This document shows, piece after piece, positions 35,660 through 47,258 of a stretch of 64,000 bases of DNA. Position 1 is the stretch's first letter. Each line of letters opens with the position of its first letter. The notes beneath the pieces were generated by a model. The model was not told the origin of the DNA. It searched no databases and saw only the letters and a program-made list of their open reading frames with translations. Source of the stretch: Endothia cerciana (taxonomy: Eukaryota > Ascomycota > Sordariomycetes > Diaporthales > Cryphonectriaceae); assembly GCA_026119935.1 (NCBI GenBank), contig JALRMH010000059.1:1-64000 (forward strand), given 5' to 3'. The translations under genes and the position numbers were made by a program.

Positions 35660-36739
35660 TCACTGCTCACCCGCAAACAGAATGCCATTCTGCTTCCTCA
35701 TATCCTCCATGACCTCAATGACATCCCTGCTCAGGCTTCTCAATGCACTCTCTGCCTTTCTGTCGTTCTCAGACACAATTCGTCCCAGTTCTTTCGCCTC
35801 CCAAGTCAGATTCAGCATACCCGTATACTCAGGGTTTGTATCAGCCATTTGCTCAACATCCTTCGATTGTCTAGGTACAAACTCGATTGTGTTGATATCC
35901 GTGACACCTGTCGCCCCGTTGATCCGGATCGTGCCCTTCTCACAGTAGATCTCCGTGGGTGCGGTTGAGGTGTAAATCTTGCTCGTATGAGCATGGACAA
36001 TGAAATTCTCCTTCTGCTTCGAGGATTCGGCAGCATACTTCATGATGATGTGTCCACCACCATCAACGCCTGTGCGGACGATGACCGGATAGTAGGAGTG
36101 CGAGACGGGCTTGCCAAAGAGAGCGAGCGTGAAGATGACTGGATAGCAACCCATATCCCAAAGACTCCCGCCAGACATTTTGGGCGAGAACACGTTAGGC
36201 TCTCCGCCCTCGAGGACCTCGGCATAGCGGGAGGAGCACATTGCCATGTTGATACTTGCTCCGCATAGTCGCCCAAACTTCTCAACCCTCTTTGAAGAGT
36301 CGTTAAGGAGGTTTTGAAGCTTCAGGAAGTTCGGCTCCTGGATGTGCCGATATGCCTCAAGCAGGAAGAGGCCCTTCGAGTCTGCCAACTTGAGAAGCTC
36401 GTCGAATTCTTTAAGGTTTGAAGCAACAGGCTTCTCCATGATGACATGTTTGCCTGCGTTCAAGGCTTTCATGCCTTGGTTATAATGCAGGGAATTCGGA
36501 GAGGCGATGTACACCACGTCAATTGATCCGTCCGATAGCAGGGAGTCGAGGTCATCATAAGTTTTCACGGACGAAGCATCGGCGATAGATGGAGTCTCCG
36601 CAACGAATCGTCCTGCTGTCTCGAGTTTTCTGGAGTACACGGCCACAAGCTTGAACCTCTTGCTTTCGTGAGCTGACTGCACGAAGCTGTTGGTGATCCA
36701 GTTCGTTCCGATCACGCCAAGATTGAAAGGGCCTGACAT
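35660..36739 (-). CDS. Gfo/Idh/MocA-family NAD(P)-dependent oxidoreductase
   Basis: A single intron-free frame of 359 residues starts at the ATG at 36739; the three codons before it are GTG TTG AAG, so no earlier ATG is used. The N-terminal Rossmann fold begins FNLGVIGTNWITNSF, followed by VDVVYIASPNSLHYNQ and the family hallmark MEKPVASN, whose Lys helps catalysis. The C-terminal GFO_IDH_MocA_C-like domain includes SGGSLWDMGCYPV. Members oxidise sugars, inositols, dihydrodiols or related alcohols. The substrate cannot be told from sequence; the length and completeness suggest a working enzyme. It lies about 1 kb downstream of the second intradiol dioxygenase on the same strand. Confidence 0.88.
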   Translation of the reverse strand: MSGPFNLGVIGTNWITNSFVQSAHESKRFKLVAVYSRKLETAGRFVAETPSIADASSVKTYDDLDSLLSDGSIDVVYIASPNSLHYNQGMKALNAGKHVIMEKPVASNLKEFDELLKLADSKGLFLLEAYRHIQEPNFLKLQNLLNDSSKRVEKFGRLCGASINMAMCSSRYAEVLEGGEPNVFSPKMSGGSLWDMGCYPVIFTLALFGKPVSHSYYPVIVRTGVDGGGHIIMKYAAESSKQKENFIVHAHTSKIYTSTAPTEIYCEKGTIRINGATGVTDINTIEFVPRQSKDVEQMADTNPEYTGMLNLTWEAKELGRIVSENDRKAESALRSLSRDVIEVMEDMRKQNGILFAGEQ

Positions 36740-37701
36740 CTTCAACACGCCTGCTCTTCAGTGTTTGAGGAAAGATAAAGGTGTTGGTATGTGAGGGTGC
36801 GAGTCTTGAGCAGAAGCAGTTCGAACGAGGAGGGATGAGCAGTATTTGCTATGGGGTGATCTGTCCTTATTGCTGCACGCCTGTATCTGATCAGAGTCTA
36901 GCAAGGCCGGACCGGACTCGTGCGAGTGGGTATCCTATCGGAGGCATGACGTTGTAAAAGGTGAAGGGAGATCTTTGTTCCGTTCCGTCCGGGTGTGAAT
37001 CGGCGATTTGGACTCCACCAAATGCCATGCGTGTCATGGCACCTCATTCCGACCTGCATCATTTTCAGGCCGCATCAATACTGGAATGGAACTTGTACCA
37101 CCAGTTACACGTTCACCTTATGGTTTATGGCCCCGTGCACAGGCAACTATTTCCAAATCGAACGAGACTGACACATCCTCTTCGGTACACCTATTTGGGG
37201 ATTGAGGCGGGGGGAGTCCTCAGCCCCACACGTCGGTACAGGCTGAGACTAGGAGGTCATTTTGCAAGATCTCAACTCTACGCGAGGAGTTTTCTCGTGA
37301 CAAATTCAGCGACCCTTAGTATGAGGCACGACCCTGTAGCCTGATAGTCCGCCGCCCTGGAGATTATGTATTCCAGTCCAGTGGAGGGACGTACAAATAA
37401 GCACCTAATGAGTTACCAACTATTGGCTGTCTCCACGGCTTCAATTTTCTGGCGTCCTTGGCTGGGGTCCTGTGTATTGTCTCCAGGTTGTATTGGCAGC
37501 AAAGAAGCCAAGTGTAAGTATTACAGTAGCTGTGATCTACGGATCCACTATGAGTCTCAGTGTTTTCAAATACATCCTCGCGATCTGTCGTGAACTCAGC
37601 CATGCCTACTTCTCTACCCTAGGCTTACACTTGGGTCTTCATACTCTCACTCCAAGCCCCCTCCAATTCCCAAAGTCACTCCTGATACCCGCTGCTGTCG
37701 C
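36740..37701. other. Intergenic; promoter of the oxidoreductase gene
   Basis: No gene is supported. It contains the 5' region of the oxidoreductase and the 3' flank of the second dioxygenase. Confidence 0.5.
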
Positions 37702-39260
37702 TCAAGGCTGAGGTGCATCTGGGTTCTCGACACCGCCATCCGCCGTCCAAGAGGCAGCATATTGTACGTCATATACCGCGCTAGTGTCGATGCCAATTGT
37801 GACCCACGAGACAAGACCGTCGGCCAAGGAGTCACCGAGGTACACATACCACGCGATAGGGTCGACATCTACGGCCAGGGTTGACAGGACCATATCCTCG
37901 CTGTTGGGCTTGATAGCGTTCGGGTTCTCGGTGTACTAGGGCACGGTCAGGATGGGGGCCCTCATGTTCGTGGGACTCCAGGGACCGGACTCTTATCCAC
38001 CTAGGAGTATACTCACAGGATAAATGGTGTCGGCATCGTCAATCAGGTCCTGTTCATAGAAGATCTGACCGACATAATCCAAAGTTCCTGCACCCCACAG
38101 AAGGGTGTTGTTAGGCAGAACGGTCGTGTTCTGGTGGACAATAATGTGCGTGTGTGTAGCACGTGGAGCATAGTGACCCGGGAACAGCAGCTGTACTTGG
38201 ACAACACCTTCGTCATCCGTCGGCCAGATGGCGCGGGAGAATGTCGTGTTGAGAATGCTTGGGTCGGTGCCGTCGCCGTTGTCCGTGTTGTCGGTCCCGC
38301 TGTATACGCCGGTCGCGTTCGCTTGCCAGAATTCCGTGTACTGGTTCGCAACGGGCTCGCTTCAGCAGCTTATAGTCAGTACCTTGCAAACTGAGTGCCT
38401 CATAATGTGTGGTGCCAATATGGAATCTCGTGGGCAAGATATTTTTTCCAAAAAGTCTTCCACTTCTCAAGGCACAACCCACCGGCGCGCGCCTCCTGAG
38501 ACTTTTTTTTTTTTTTTTTTTTTGCCGCGGGGGGGGGGGCAAAATGGATAACATGGTGCGAGGCAAGTTTGCTCACCAGGTGCTAGTGTCGATAATCTGC
38601 ACGTCCAGTGTCATGTTGATGCCAGGGAAATTCTCGATGCCATTCTGACGAACCAGCTCGTCTCGGACGTCTGTGAGTGATACCACCTGTTAGCAGAGGT
38701 CGTGAGAGTGATATAGAACGGCCGTGAATCGATTTTGGAAAGTAGAGTCCTTACAGTAAGGCCCCTCGGCCAGTGGCTCGATGGAAGGCCACAGAAGACA
38801 AGACGTATTATCCCCAAACACGGCATCTTGGGATGTGCTGAGATTGACGTCGGGGTCAACAAGAGTCTCGTTGTGATCGGTGTCAAGGACTGAGGTGAGG
38901 TCACGCTTCCGATAGTAAGGGGCTGTGCGGGCAACGTTTCATCAGTCCCGGCTACTGATTCGAGAGAAAATCGAGTATCAGTTTGGTAGACTTACTGTCA
39001 GGGTGAATACCGCGCTCTGCTCGGAGCTTGTCGACGAGGGCCTTGCGCCGCTCAGCAGCCCGCGTCTCGTGACCGCGTGCTTGGAATTGAGAGGCACATC
39101 GCTTGTGGAGATGTGACTGGTCCCTCAGAAAGAGGTCGCGCTGTGTCCTCTCAGCGACGTGAGCATCATGACTCTCGCCAGGGTGAGCAGCTACGAAAGG
39201 ACTGAGGCCGGCCCCAGCCAGGGCCGCCAAAGTAATGATGGAGGAGCGAATTGAAGGCAT
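37702..39260 (-). CDS. Secreted intradiol ring-cleavage dioxygenase (copy 2)
   Basis: Five exons restore one frame: 39260-38996, 38922-38755, 38670-38577, 38359-38017 and 37935-37702 (about 367 residues). A signal peptide ends at AHPGESHD, the same mature start as copy 1. EGPYYVRDEL, ATGVYSG, LLFPGHYAPR and ATHTHIIVHQ supply the four Fe(III) ligands (two Tyr, two His). Identity to copy 1 is partial, and intron number differs (four against one), so the duplication is old. The third intron (38360-38576, 217 bp) is unusually long here and holds a T run of about 22 beside about ten G on the plus strand. The role is presumably extracellular cleavage of catechol-type rings. Confidence 0.87.
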
Positions 39261-40514
39261 ATTTCTCTTTTCCGACAGTGAGAGGGCTCCAAGTAGCTGC
39301 GGTAGTTTAGTAGAATGGTAATTAGCAGCTTTGCAGCGAGGTTCCTGTCCTTTTTATATCTCGACCCCGGGGACACCGGGCTTGCAGAGGTCCTCGGTCG
39401 CGTATGGGAAAAGCAGCATTTTCAGTGCCGACCTGTGGTCCTATGGTGAACCCTAACTACCTACTCGATGAATCGATCGAGGCTGGCCACAGGCGTTGAC
39501 GATACCGAAGTGTTTTTTGGCGCAATGTCCTCGGGATCTGCATATACATCGCTTCTCAGCGCAGCATGCACACGTTGACCAGGCCAGCCTAGCCGCCGTT
39601 GCATTCTGCAAGGCATCTGCATATGCAGGCAGTTATAAGTCCTCGGTCGGTATCCGTCCACCAGTGACCGTCTCGGTATTATAGCAAAAATCCCCCAGCC
39701 GCATGCAGTATCCCCACACCCCGCAGCAGGTTGCGAAGTCCAGACGCCGGGATAGGATTCGACGATGCTGGGAAATTATGACTGTTTTGGAAGGTTCAAG
39801 GACTCTGCCCCATATTGCAGGGCAGGTTTTCAGTAAATAAGCTTCGGCGTTTGCGGAGTACCTTCGCCTATAAACCAAGCATGGTCATATAGGTATTGGT
39901 ATTCCCTTGCGGTCCCTGTCCCTGCAGCAAGGTGTGCTACTCTGAGCGTCCTGATCGGGATAAAGGTCAAGGAGCTTACGCGTTCTTCATTCTGAATTGA
40001 CATATGATCACCAATTGCACGGTCGAAATAGCTGGAGAATCATTGGTGTGTAGTGCAAAATGCACTCCAACAACGGGGAATCTGATAGCTCACCAGAACA
40101 ACTGTCTCGACAACGAGGGTCTGGAGGACTAAGGCACCTTTCGCAGCTCGCGGCCGGAAAAATCAACCCATGCCCGAATGCGGAAACAGCCCATGGCAAC
40201 ACAAGACGGTCGTTGAATCCTGTCTTGCTCCAGATCCTTTGCCCCCTCTCCTAGAGAGGGGTCCACACGCTGGACCATGCTTCACAATAGGAACGGCCAC
40301 TTTTTCTTGAGCGATATAGAACAAGATTCGAGGGCGGGGGAACTGCGATCAGGTATATTTGCAAGGCTGCCATTGGGGAACTACACTCCAAGGAGTTCGT
40401 CTTTTTTGGGGGGGGTTTTGAGGGGGGGGGGGGGGGCGGTGGTCCAGGCGTATAAAACCAAGGTAGAAAGCATGTATGGTGGTGGCAAAACATAATGCAA
40501 TAGATGAAAATNNN

Positions 40515-40609
<95 letters not shown>

Positions 40610-40933
40610 GTCCAGGCGTAGACTACGAAGGTAGACAGCTTGAAGTGTGAGGGCAAAGCTTCTTGCTATCGAGGACAGTACTTCGCTGAGAGGCCGGCAT
40701 GATTGGATTCAGTGGACCCCTAGACCCCCTTCCGCCGGCTCAGCTTGTGTGGTCTTCTGAGAAAGGCATGACAGGAACGAATGCAGCGCCGATGTATCCA
40801 GTGCGAGGATGGATGTTGGCGTAAAGCGATTGTGACTGTATTGCCAGCGCTACCCTATCCGTCCATCTTCGATGTTGAGCATCTCCGAACATCTCGGTCT
40901 TCCAGTACACCCTCCCAACGCTCCGCGCATTAT
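39261..40933. other. Intergenic with homopolymer tracts and an assembly gap
   Basis: No gene is supported. A G-rich run (40408-40437) and a C-rich run (40515-40605) are each followed by GGTGGTCCAGGCGTA and a related 40-base stretch, so the segment looks duplicated around the gap at 40512-40514. The left part carries the promoter of the second dioxygenase. Confidence 0.5.
40512..40605. other. Assembly gap (NNN) plus 91-base poly-C tract
   Basis: Three N at 40512-40514 are followed by 91 bases that are all C except a single G at 40568. Such a tract next to a gap most likely reflects sequencing or assembly trouble in a homopolymer; its true length is unknown. Confidence 0.85.
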
Positions 40934-41395
40934 TCAGGCTTTCGCGCCAACAACAGGACACACCGCACCGGAAACAGCATTCGCAACATCCGGGTGCTCC
41001 GCCACCTTGCCCTTGTGATGTCCCATCTGTGCCTTCGTAACGGGGCAGACCGCGTTGTCGGGCTTGCCTTCGGTGGAGGGATGGTCCGGAGGAAGGATAG
41101 TGGTAACTGGCCCGACAACGGGGCATACCTTGTCGTCCATCTCCTTGGCCTTCGGCTCGTCAACGATGGACTTTAGGGCGGGGCACTTCTGCGCGTCGGC
41201 GGACGAGGTCGCACCGTTCTTCGCATCGATGGGAACAGGCACCGAAGGGTGCTTGGAAAGGTTGCCATGGTGCTCAGTCTTTGCACCGACGACAGGGCAG
41301 GTCTGGCCCGGCTTCGAGAGATCGACCTCGGGGTGGGAAGGGGGAAGTACGGAGTTGGTGGTACCAACGACAGGGCAAACTCCGGGTTGAGACAT
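40934..41395 (-). CDS. Small protein with six Cys-Pro (heme-regulatory-like) motifs
   Basis: A single exon of 153 residues starts at the ATG at 41395 (MSQPGVCPVVG). The upstream in-frame extension to 41446 lacks homology to the repeats. The protein has no signal peptide or membrane helix. It consists of two related units of about 50 residues: CPVVG, then LPPxHP, then CPV-x-x-A and an HH...HP element; a lone CPALK lies between them and a final CPVVGAKA ends the protein. That makes six CP dipeptides with nearby His, the pattern of heme regulatory motifs, where Cys ligates heme and Pro orients it. Heme binding is inference. I recognise no enzyme domain. Codon choice is regular and no stops occur. 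Confidence 0.72.
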   Translation of the reverse strand: MSQPGVCPVVGTTNSVLPPSHPEVDLSKPGQTCPVVGAKTEHHGNLSKHPSVPVPIDAKNGATSSADAQKCPALKSIVDEPKAKEMDDKVCPVVGPVTTILPPDHPSTEGKPDNAVCPVTKAQMGHHKGKVAEHPDVANAVSGAVCPVVGAKA

Positions 41396-43194
41396 CGTGT
41401 AGTGCCTTGCAGGTTCTGCTGTTAATCTGTGGTCAGAGGTGGACACAGAGTTGATGATGACCTTCTCAGGGATGTTCTGGTCTAGAGGATACGGGATGAA
41501 TGAAGAGGAGGAAGAGAAGCGTACTTAGTTAGCATCAAGCCCAACTCCAGGCCCGGGACCGGCACAGCCTGGTAGTGGTGGCCTTTCTTGGCCTGTCCGC
41601 CTCCCTGTGGGCTGGGACCTCCTAATAATGCCTAAACGATCCTGTCAGCCCATTCACCCCGCACCGTTTTGCGTTCCAGTGTCTGCAATCATTTGGACAA
41701 GCGGGGTTATCCAGGCCAAGTCGTAGTATACGTCGTTCAAGCAGACCATCTTTCACCGGACAACCTGGTTCGCGTCCACCGTGGAGTGTAAGTTCGTTGT
41801 TCAAGTTCAGAGGTCGTTCTCCCCTTCCAAGTTGCTATTGCAGCTGAGGCCTTCGCGATGCCAGGTGAAGGCCAACGATCTTCATTCTGAGTTCCACGGA
41901 TGTACACTCGTCGGGCTCGCGAGGGTGTTCTTCTCAGGGGTCGCATGAGCTCTGATGTCATTCTCAATCAAGGTTGTCCCCACCCCTTCAGATGGTGAAC
42001 CAGTCATGTTCTCAGCGAATGTCAGCCTATGAGACATGCTCGGTTGACACTTCCGGAGTGACTAAGCAAGCCCCCTTTTTCTCGACCTTGAGATATTCTT
42101 CTGCTTGTCGATGCAGACGCTGGTCCTTCTGCCATCTCATTACAGGACCCAGATGGTATGGCTTTTTCCACCCGGAAGAAGACCAAGTAAGTCACGTGTG
42201 CAGTAATACATCGAAGCTGTCAGCTGTTGTTCGCAGGCTCCCGTGGCAAAAGAGGTACCGAATGAGAGGTATGCAACCTTTTTTAAGACATTATGAGGGT
42301 CACTGAATAGACTGGCCCCGATCTGACCAAATAACGTATTAGATGCCTTGGATGTTGATGTGTTGAGTGAGTAACACTGGCGAAAGCTATGCAGTGAATA
42401 CTCTGTTTGGTGACACTCCGTGCTCATAATCATCCCCGGTATAATTACAACTAGATTTTTATCAGGCGCCCATCTCCCTGTTTTCTTCTTTGGGTTTTTT
42501 TTCTAGCCCCGGGGGGGTGGCGGACCAGCGACGTGCGAGTTTTGTCAGTCCCGGTTGGTCCATACTACGGGCTCTGCTCTGTGCGCTGGACAGCTAAAAT
42601 ATACTGAGTAACATATTCAAGGCTGGCCAGTGACACCATTTCCAATCCAGGGTAGTTACAACGCATGCTCGCCGAGCACTTCACCGTGAGTGGATGGTCG
42701 GAATTGATACGAAGTACGTAAAGAGGGGAGAAGGGCCGGGCGCGCTCGTAGAAGACTTTGCCAACGTCTTCAATCCCTTTGATGAAACGCTCAAGTGCCA
42801 GTCGTCGAAACAGCGTGTCTTGCCGCGGGGCCTCTACAGTACTGGAACGCTGGTGGACATTGAGAGCCAGCTCCGTGCCACTCCTCCCCGGGCGCCCGGC
42901 GCCAGCTTCAGCTCGCCGAAACAAGCCTCGGAGCTCCGCAAATAGGGGAGGGGGGGGGCAGGGCGGTCCACCGGCCACGCGTCGCGCCGTCCCCTTGATT
43001 AATATATCGTGGGTCGATTTATTATTTTATTCCGCGGTCCCTTAGAAAAATAAAAAATAAAAAATAAAAATAAAAAAACCTTTTCTCCTTTGCATTGAAG
43101 TCCTTGTTTGCGCCCTCTTCCGCACCGTGTTCAGTGCTACTGCACTGTAATTCTTCGTCCACGACCACGACCGTGAAAATTTGATCTGGGCAAC
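41396..43194. other. Intergenic; no supported gene
   Basis: Several moderate frames overlap on both strands near 42565-43045 (one minus-strand frame of 137 residues), but none shows a domain, signal peptide or conserved motif. A short G run occurs near 42509 and another near 42948. The region just before 43195 is A+T-rich and probably the promoter of the next gene. Confidence 0.45.
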
Positions 43195-43856
43195 ATGCGT
43201 ACTGTCATCTGCATTGCGTCCTTGGTTGGAGCCGCGACGGCTCAAACGCCGGCGGGGTGGTACCCAACTGCAAATTCCACCTTGGGAGCGAGCTATGGGC
43301 ACATTGTCATTACGCCGAACGAAACGATGAGCGCAGACAGTGAGTGATCGAAATTCAAAAGTCTGGACGAAAATAACTGACAATATTCGCAGACGTAACG
43401 AGTCAACCGGATGTGTACTCGATTCACAACTGCACAATGGGTGATGACTATCGAAAGTACATGATTATTATGATGGACCTCAATATTCCAGACTCGGATG
43501 TCACAACGGCGGACGAGTATGATACCCTGATTCCAGGCTTGGTCACAAACACCACGACAAGACTGCACTGGTGGAGCGGAAATTGCACCCTCGACGAGAC
43601 CACCGGGGCCTACGTGAACTCCAGCGATTCCCTCGCAGAATATACGGCACCGCGGCCACGAGACGAGCTGTACCACACCTATGTATTCTACCTGTTCAAC
43701 CAGCCATCGTCATATGTGCCTCCTGAGGCTGCTTTGAACGGAGCGTACTACAGTCAAACGGCTACAGCGAGGTTCAATTTCAGCCTGACTCCGATTCTCG
43801 AGGCCGTCGGTCAGCCAGTGGCGGCAAATTACTTCATTGCAAATGACGACAGCTGA
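43195..43856 (+). CDS. Secreted PEBP-like (phosphatidylethanolamine-binding family) protein
   Basis: Exons 43195-43339 and 43393-43856 (53-bp intron, GTGAGT donor, CTGAC branch, CGCAG acceptor) give 202 residues. A signal peptide (RTVICIASLVGAATA) is followed by a PEBP-type fold: YMIIMMDLNIPDSD (family form: DPDAPS), TRLHWWSGNC (family: LHWLV.NI), ELYHTYVFYLFNQPSSYVPP (family: GxHRYVFLLFRQ), and ARFNFSLTPILEAVGQPVAA then NYFIAND. The ligand-pocket His of LHW and YHTY are present. Secreted fungal PEBP proteins are of unclear role (lipid or small-ligand binding, protease inhibition in some relatives). Six or more N-glycosylation sequons are seen. Confidence 0.82.
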
Positions 43857-44140
43857 AGGCGGGGCTGCTGAAAATGTCTTGTACATACTTACACAAGTTG
43901 GGAACCAATGTAAAAAGCCCGATGTTATCACAAACCTCTTCTGATCCACGCAGGACTACCACCTTTCGAGTATTAGAGTTGATTCTGATGGGCAGCATGG
44001 GATTAGTCTCAGTCCACCTACTATTCAAGATGACAAAGTTGTTATACAGGCACGCGAGCCCAACACCGGGCCGAGATACCGACGCTGAGTATCCGTAGAG
44101 CTGGAAGTACAATGCGCAAACCTGACTCAAAACTCCCTGA

Positions 44141-46355
44141 CTAGCCAGGGTTGGTGACAGCATTCTGGAAGAATTGGTCCCAGAACACCCAATCTGCAAC
44201 ACCAGGACTATATCCGCTGAAGGTGTCCAAGGTCGCCTCGTTCCAATTAGCGAAGGCCGAATCCGTAGACAACACAGCTTCGGCATCTGCTCGCCCAGCC
44301 GTCACCTCGTGGTTGTGGCTTGCCGGGACGTTCTTGACCTTGCTCCGTTTCAGCCTTAGCTTAGTGATAAATTCCGGCTCAGGGTCCGAGTTGCTTGGGG
44401 GGTTGGCCGCCCAGGCCTCAAGCAAGGCCTTCCAAGCAGAGACATGCACCGGCCGTCTCGTCTCGGTGATCTCCGGGTGGTTTGCGAGCGTATCGGCCAT
44501 CTTAGACCACATTGAGTCCAGCTCCGCGCGCGAGAAGAAGCCCGGCTTCGCGAGGCTGGTAAGGACACAGATCAGTGCATCCCATATAAAAGAGTCCCTG
44601 ACCTTCCAGCGCCAATGTTTCAGTTTAGGGTGACAGTATACTGCATTGTCCGAATCGAGAATCTTCTGTGCAAGGTCGCAGAGCTCCCGCCTCTTATCAT
44701 CACTGGTGATGTGGTTCTTCGGGGGTGTCACGCTTTGGCGTAGGCGGACGACGTTTGCAGCAGACCTGACGGTTAAGAGGACGAGGTAGTGGAGAGGGTC
44801 TAGCGTGTCCCATTAGAATAATGCTGAGTGGGGATACTGAGATACGAAATTGGTTCGCAGAAGGTATTCGTGGCTTTGGCGACTCACTGATGATGTCACA
44901 GTATCGAAGAAACTTGTCTTCGATGGCCGCTTCGACTTGATCGATCAGACGAGCATTGTGCTCAGTCGACCTGAGCTGGACGCTTGGTCCATGATCTCCA
45001 TCCTTCCACCTCAACGCTTCCCGGGAGTAGAAGTTTGAAAGTTCCACCCGCGTGAGGACATATATCATGTCGGTGGCGCCTTTTACCTCCTCGGGTTGCT
45101 GCGTCATGCCGGGATAGATCTGATCATCGTTGATATTCAGTGGTTTCTTGACGTCCCATGTATTCGGCGTCATGCTGATGCCGGTGCCGGAGTGCTGACC
45201 AGCAAATCCATCGAGAGGAACCAGTTGCCAAAAGAGTCGTCGCCGCATCTGGACCTCAAAGGGTGGCAGGCCAAGACTCTCGCCGTCACGATGTAAGCCC
45301 ATGCGCTGAGCTATGCGTACCCCAATACCGGTAAGCATCCAGTAGGTGTGTGGGTCCAGAAAGTTGCGCCCAGAAATGAGGAAGAGCATGTAAGCCTGCA
45401 TGACGGGCATCTCTGTTGTTTTGAGCCACGATGCATTGACGAGCGCCTGCCGCAAGGCATATTCATACCTCGTCAACAGGACACTTCGCGATTCCCCATA
45501 ATCGCGCAGGCAATCCTCGTCAGTCAGCGAGTAGATCGCGAAGTGATATATGGCAAAGAGCTGGCACTCTTGAGCCCGCGTGGCTGTTGACGGCTGTTGA
45601 GACACTGACACGACCATCTTGTCCGTGGTTGGAATGTGCAGGATCCTGCAAAGAGGCTGCACATTGTGGACGTGGGCGTGCCAGAGCTTTATTGCATGTT
45701 CGTGACTAGGATGGAACTCGAGGAGGTTTTGTGAAATGCCCAGTAGCGCGCCAGAGACCGGATCGTAGCCGTGCGTGAAGGTTGAGACGCCTGGATTGAT
45801 ATCATGCGGTACTTCTGCATCGTCGGACAGATCTTGCATGTCTTCTGCTCCGGTATCTAGCCAAAGTGTACTGTTGATATATCGTGATTTGCCACCCACA
45901 GAGAGGAGTTTGCCTGGCTTTTCGAGCATGCCACTGCTCTGACCTGGCGGCGCAGGGAGTGGCTCCTGGCTTGTTATCGGGCTTCGAGGCTCGTCCTTGT
46001 GTACGATATCGCCAGGCGACTCGCCTTCTGCCGCTTCAAGAAGACCATTATCCCGAAGGATACGCTCATAACGGGCGAGGCGCTCATGAACGTCTTCTTC
46101 AAGGAGTCGGGCTTCAGTTGCGTTGCTCTTCCGTTTCTTCCGCCGTGGTTTTGGGGGAGCCTGATAGACGCATTCCTGCTTGGATTTCAGACAGGACGAG
46201 CACGTAGGAAAGTTCCTGTCACACTTGACCTTCCGCCGCACACATAGTTGGCAGTTGTAGGGCTTTGAGTTAGCCATAGGCGGCGCTGAATCCAAGACGT
46301 CACGAGCGGACTCTATGGAAAAATTGTGAGCCGTCGCTGGTTGATTAGTTGCCAT
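44141..46355 (-). CDS. Zn2Cys6 transcription factor (fungal_trans type)
   Basis: Exons 46355-44888 and 44799-44141 give 708 residues. The 88-bp intron runs from GTGAGT to GCTAG; the splice yields CDIINPLHYLVLLTVRSAAN and keeps frame. The N-terminal zinc cluster is complete: CQLCVRRKVKC...CSSCLKSKQEC with C-x2-C-x6-C-x6-C-x2-C-x6-C spacing (residues about 35-62). A basic linker (KPRRKKRKS) and a short heptad region (LARYERILRDNGLL) follow. The middle regulatory domain reads YWMLTGIGVRIAQRMGLHRD and RRRLFWQLVPLDGFAG. The protein should bind CGG-type half sites as a dimer. It is divergent from the MFS gene at 47259, so the two probably share regulation. Confidence 0.9.
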
Positions 46356-47258
46356 TGTGAAGTGAAATAGTGTGCCTCTTCATATGATTCGCAGTCCGAT
46401 GCGGTCCAGGAGGAAGAATTCAGAAGAACGATAAACAACGGTTCGGCCCCGAGCGAGGGTGGCTTTCGGCCCCAGCATCTGCGGCTAAACCAAAGTTGTG
46501 CTAGAAGGATCAGCGGATCCGTCAGGTTTATCTCGCTTCCACTCAATACAGTGTCTCTTCAACTGGGCACTTCTGTCATCTGGTCCTAGTGGTTGGAATA
46601 ATGGACGCTATGTATCCTAACATGCACTTTTATAGTCGAAACCATCTACTGAGCAAAATACAAGCAGGGGAACAAGCCCAATCGGAAACTCAGGAACAAA
46701 ACCGACAATCAGAAACCATCATCATATACCTCGAAATAGTGTTATCTGCGCTTCTTCAGGGTTCAAATACACATGCTCTGTCAAATAATTTTCCCAAACA
46801 ACGACCAAGACACCGATCAATCTTTGGCGGCGATTGAGAGCTCTCCTGGGCAAACGGGATGAGCTCTTCGTAACTTCATGGCCGGTGAATCTTTCGTGGC
46901 CGGTTCGCTGAAACGTAATATGGTGTTGGTTCAAAACCTACCTGGGGAAACAGACTGCACATCATTTACCGTCACCACGTGCACCAGCTGAGTCTTTGTT
47001 TCAAGAGTGCGCCGGGTAATTTGTAGGCCATATTGGGTCAATGTAACGCACGGAACATGTTCAGGGGTATTTCCCAAACCGGACCCGTCACAACTAAGGA
47101 CGCCTTCGCTAAGATCCAAACGCTTGTCGAGACGACAGATGAGGACAGAAGTTGCCTTCACCTCTTACTCATTACATGTGTGCTGTGTTATTCGAAGGCT
47201 GTGAATTGAGTCTACTCATCCGGGCCCAATCGTCAAGACTTCGTGCCCTCTACAGATC
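46356..47258. promoter_or_regulatory. Divergent intergenic region between the Zn2Cys6 factor and the MFS transporter
   Basis: This 903-bp stretch lies between two outward-facing start codons. It contains a direct repeat TGGCCGGT at 46879-46886 and 46897-46904, spaced by one and a half helical turns or so (18 bp start to start). A CCGGACCCG element lies near 47080. Zinc-cluster factors recognise CGG/CCG half sites, so these are candidate operators. This is inference from base patterns only. Confidence 0.4.

Noticed and set aside
42565..42978. 137-codon minus-strand frame
   Set aside because: Overlaps other frames on both strands, has no recognisable motif, and includes a Pro-rich start made by a G/C run.
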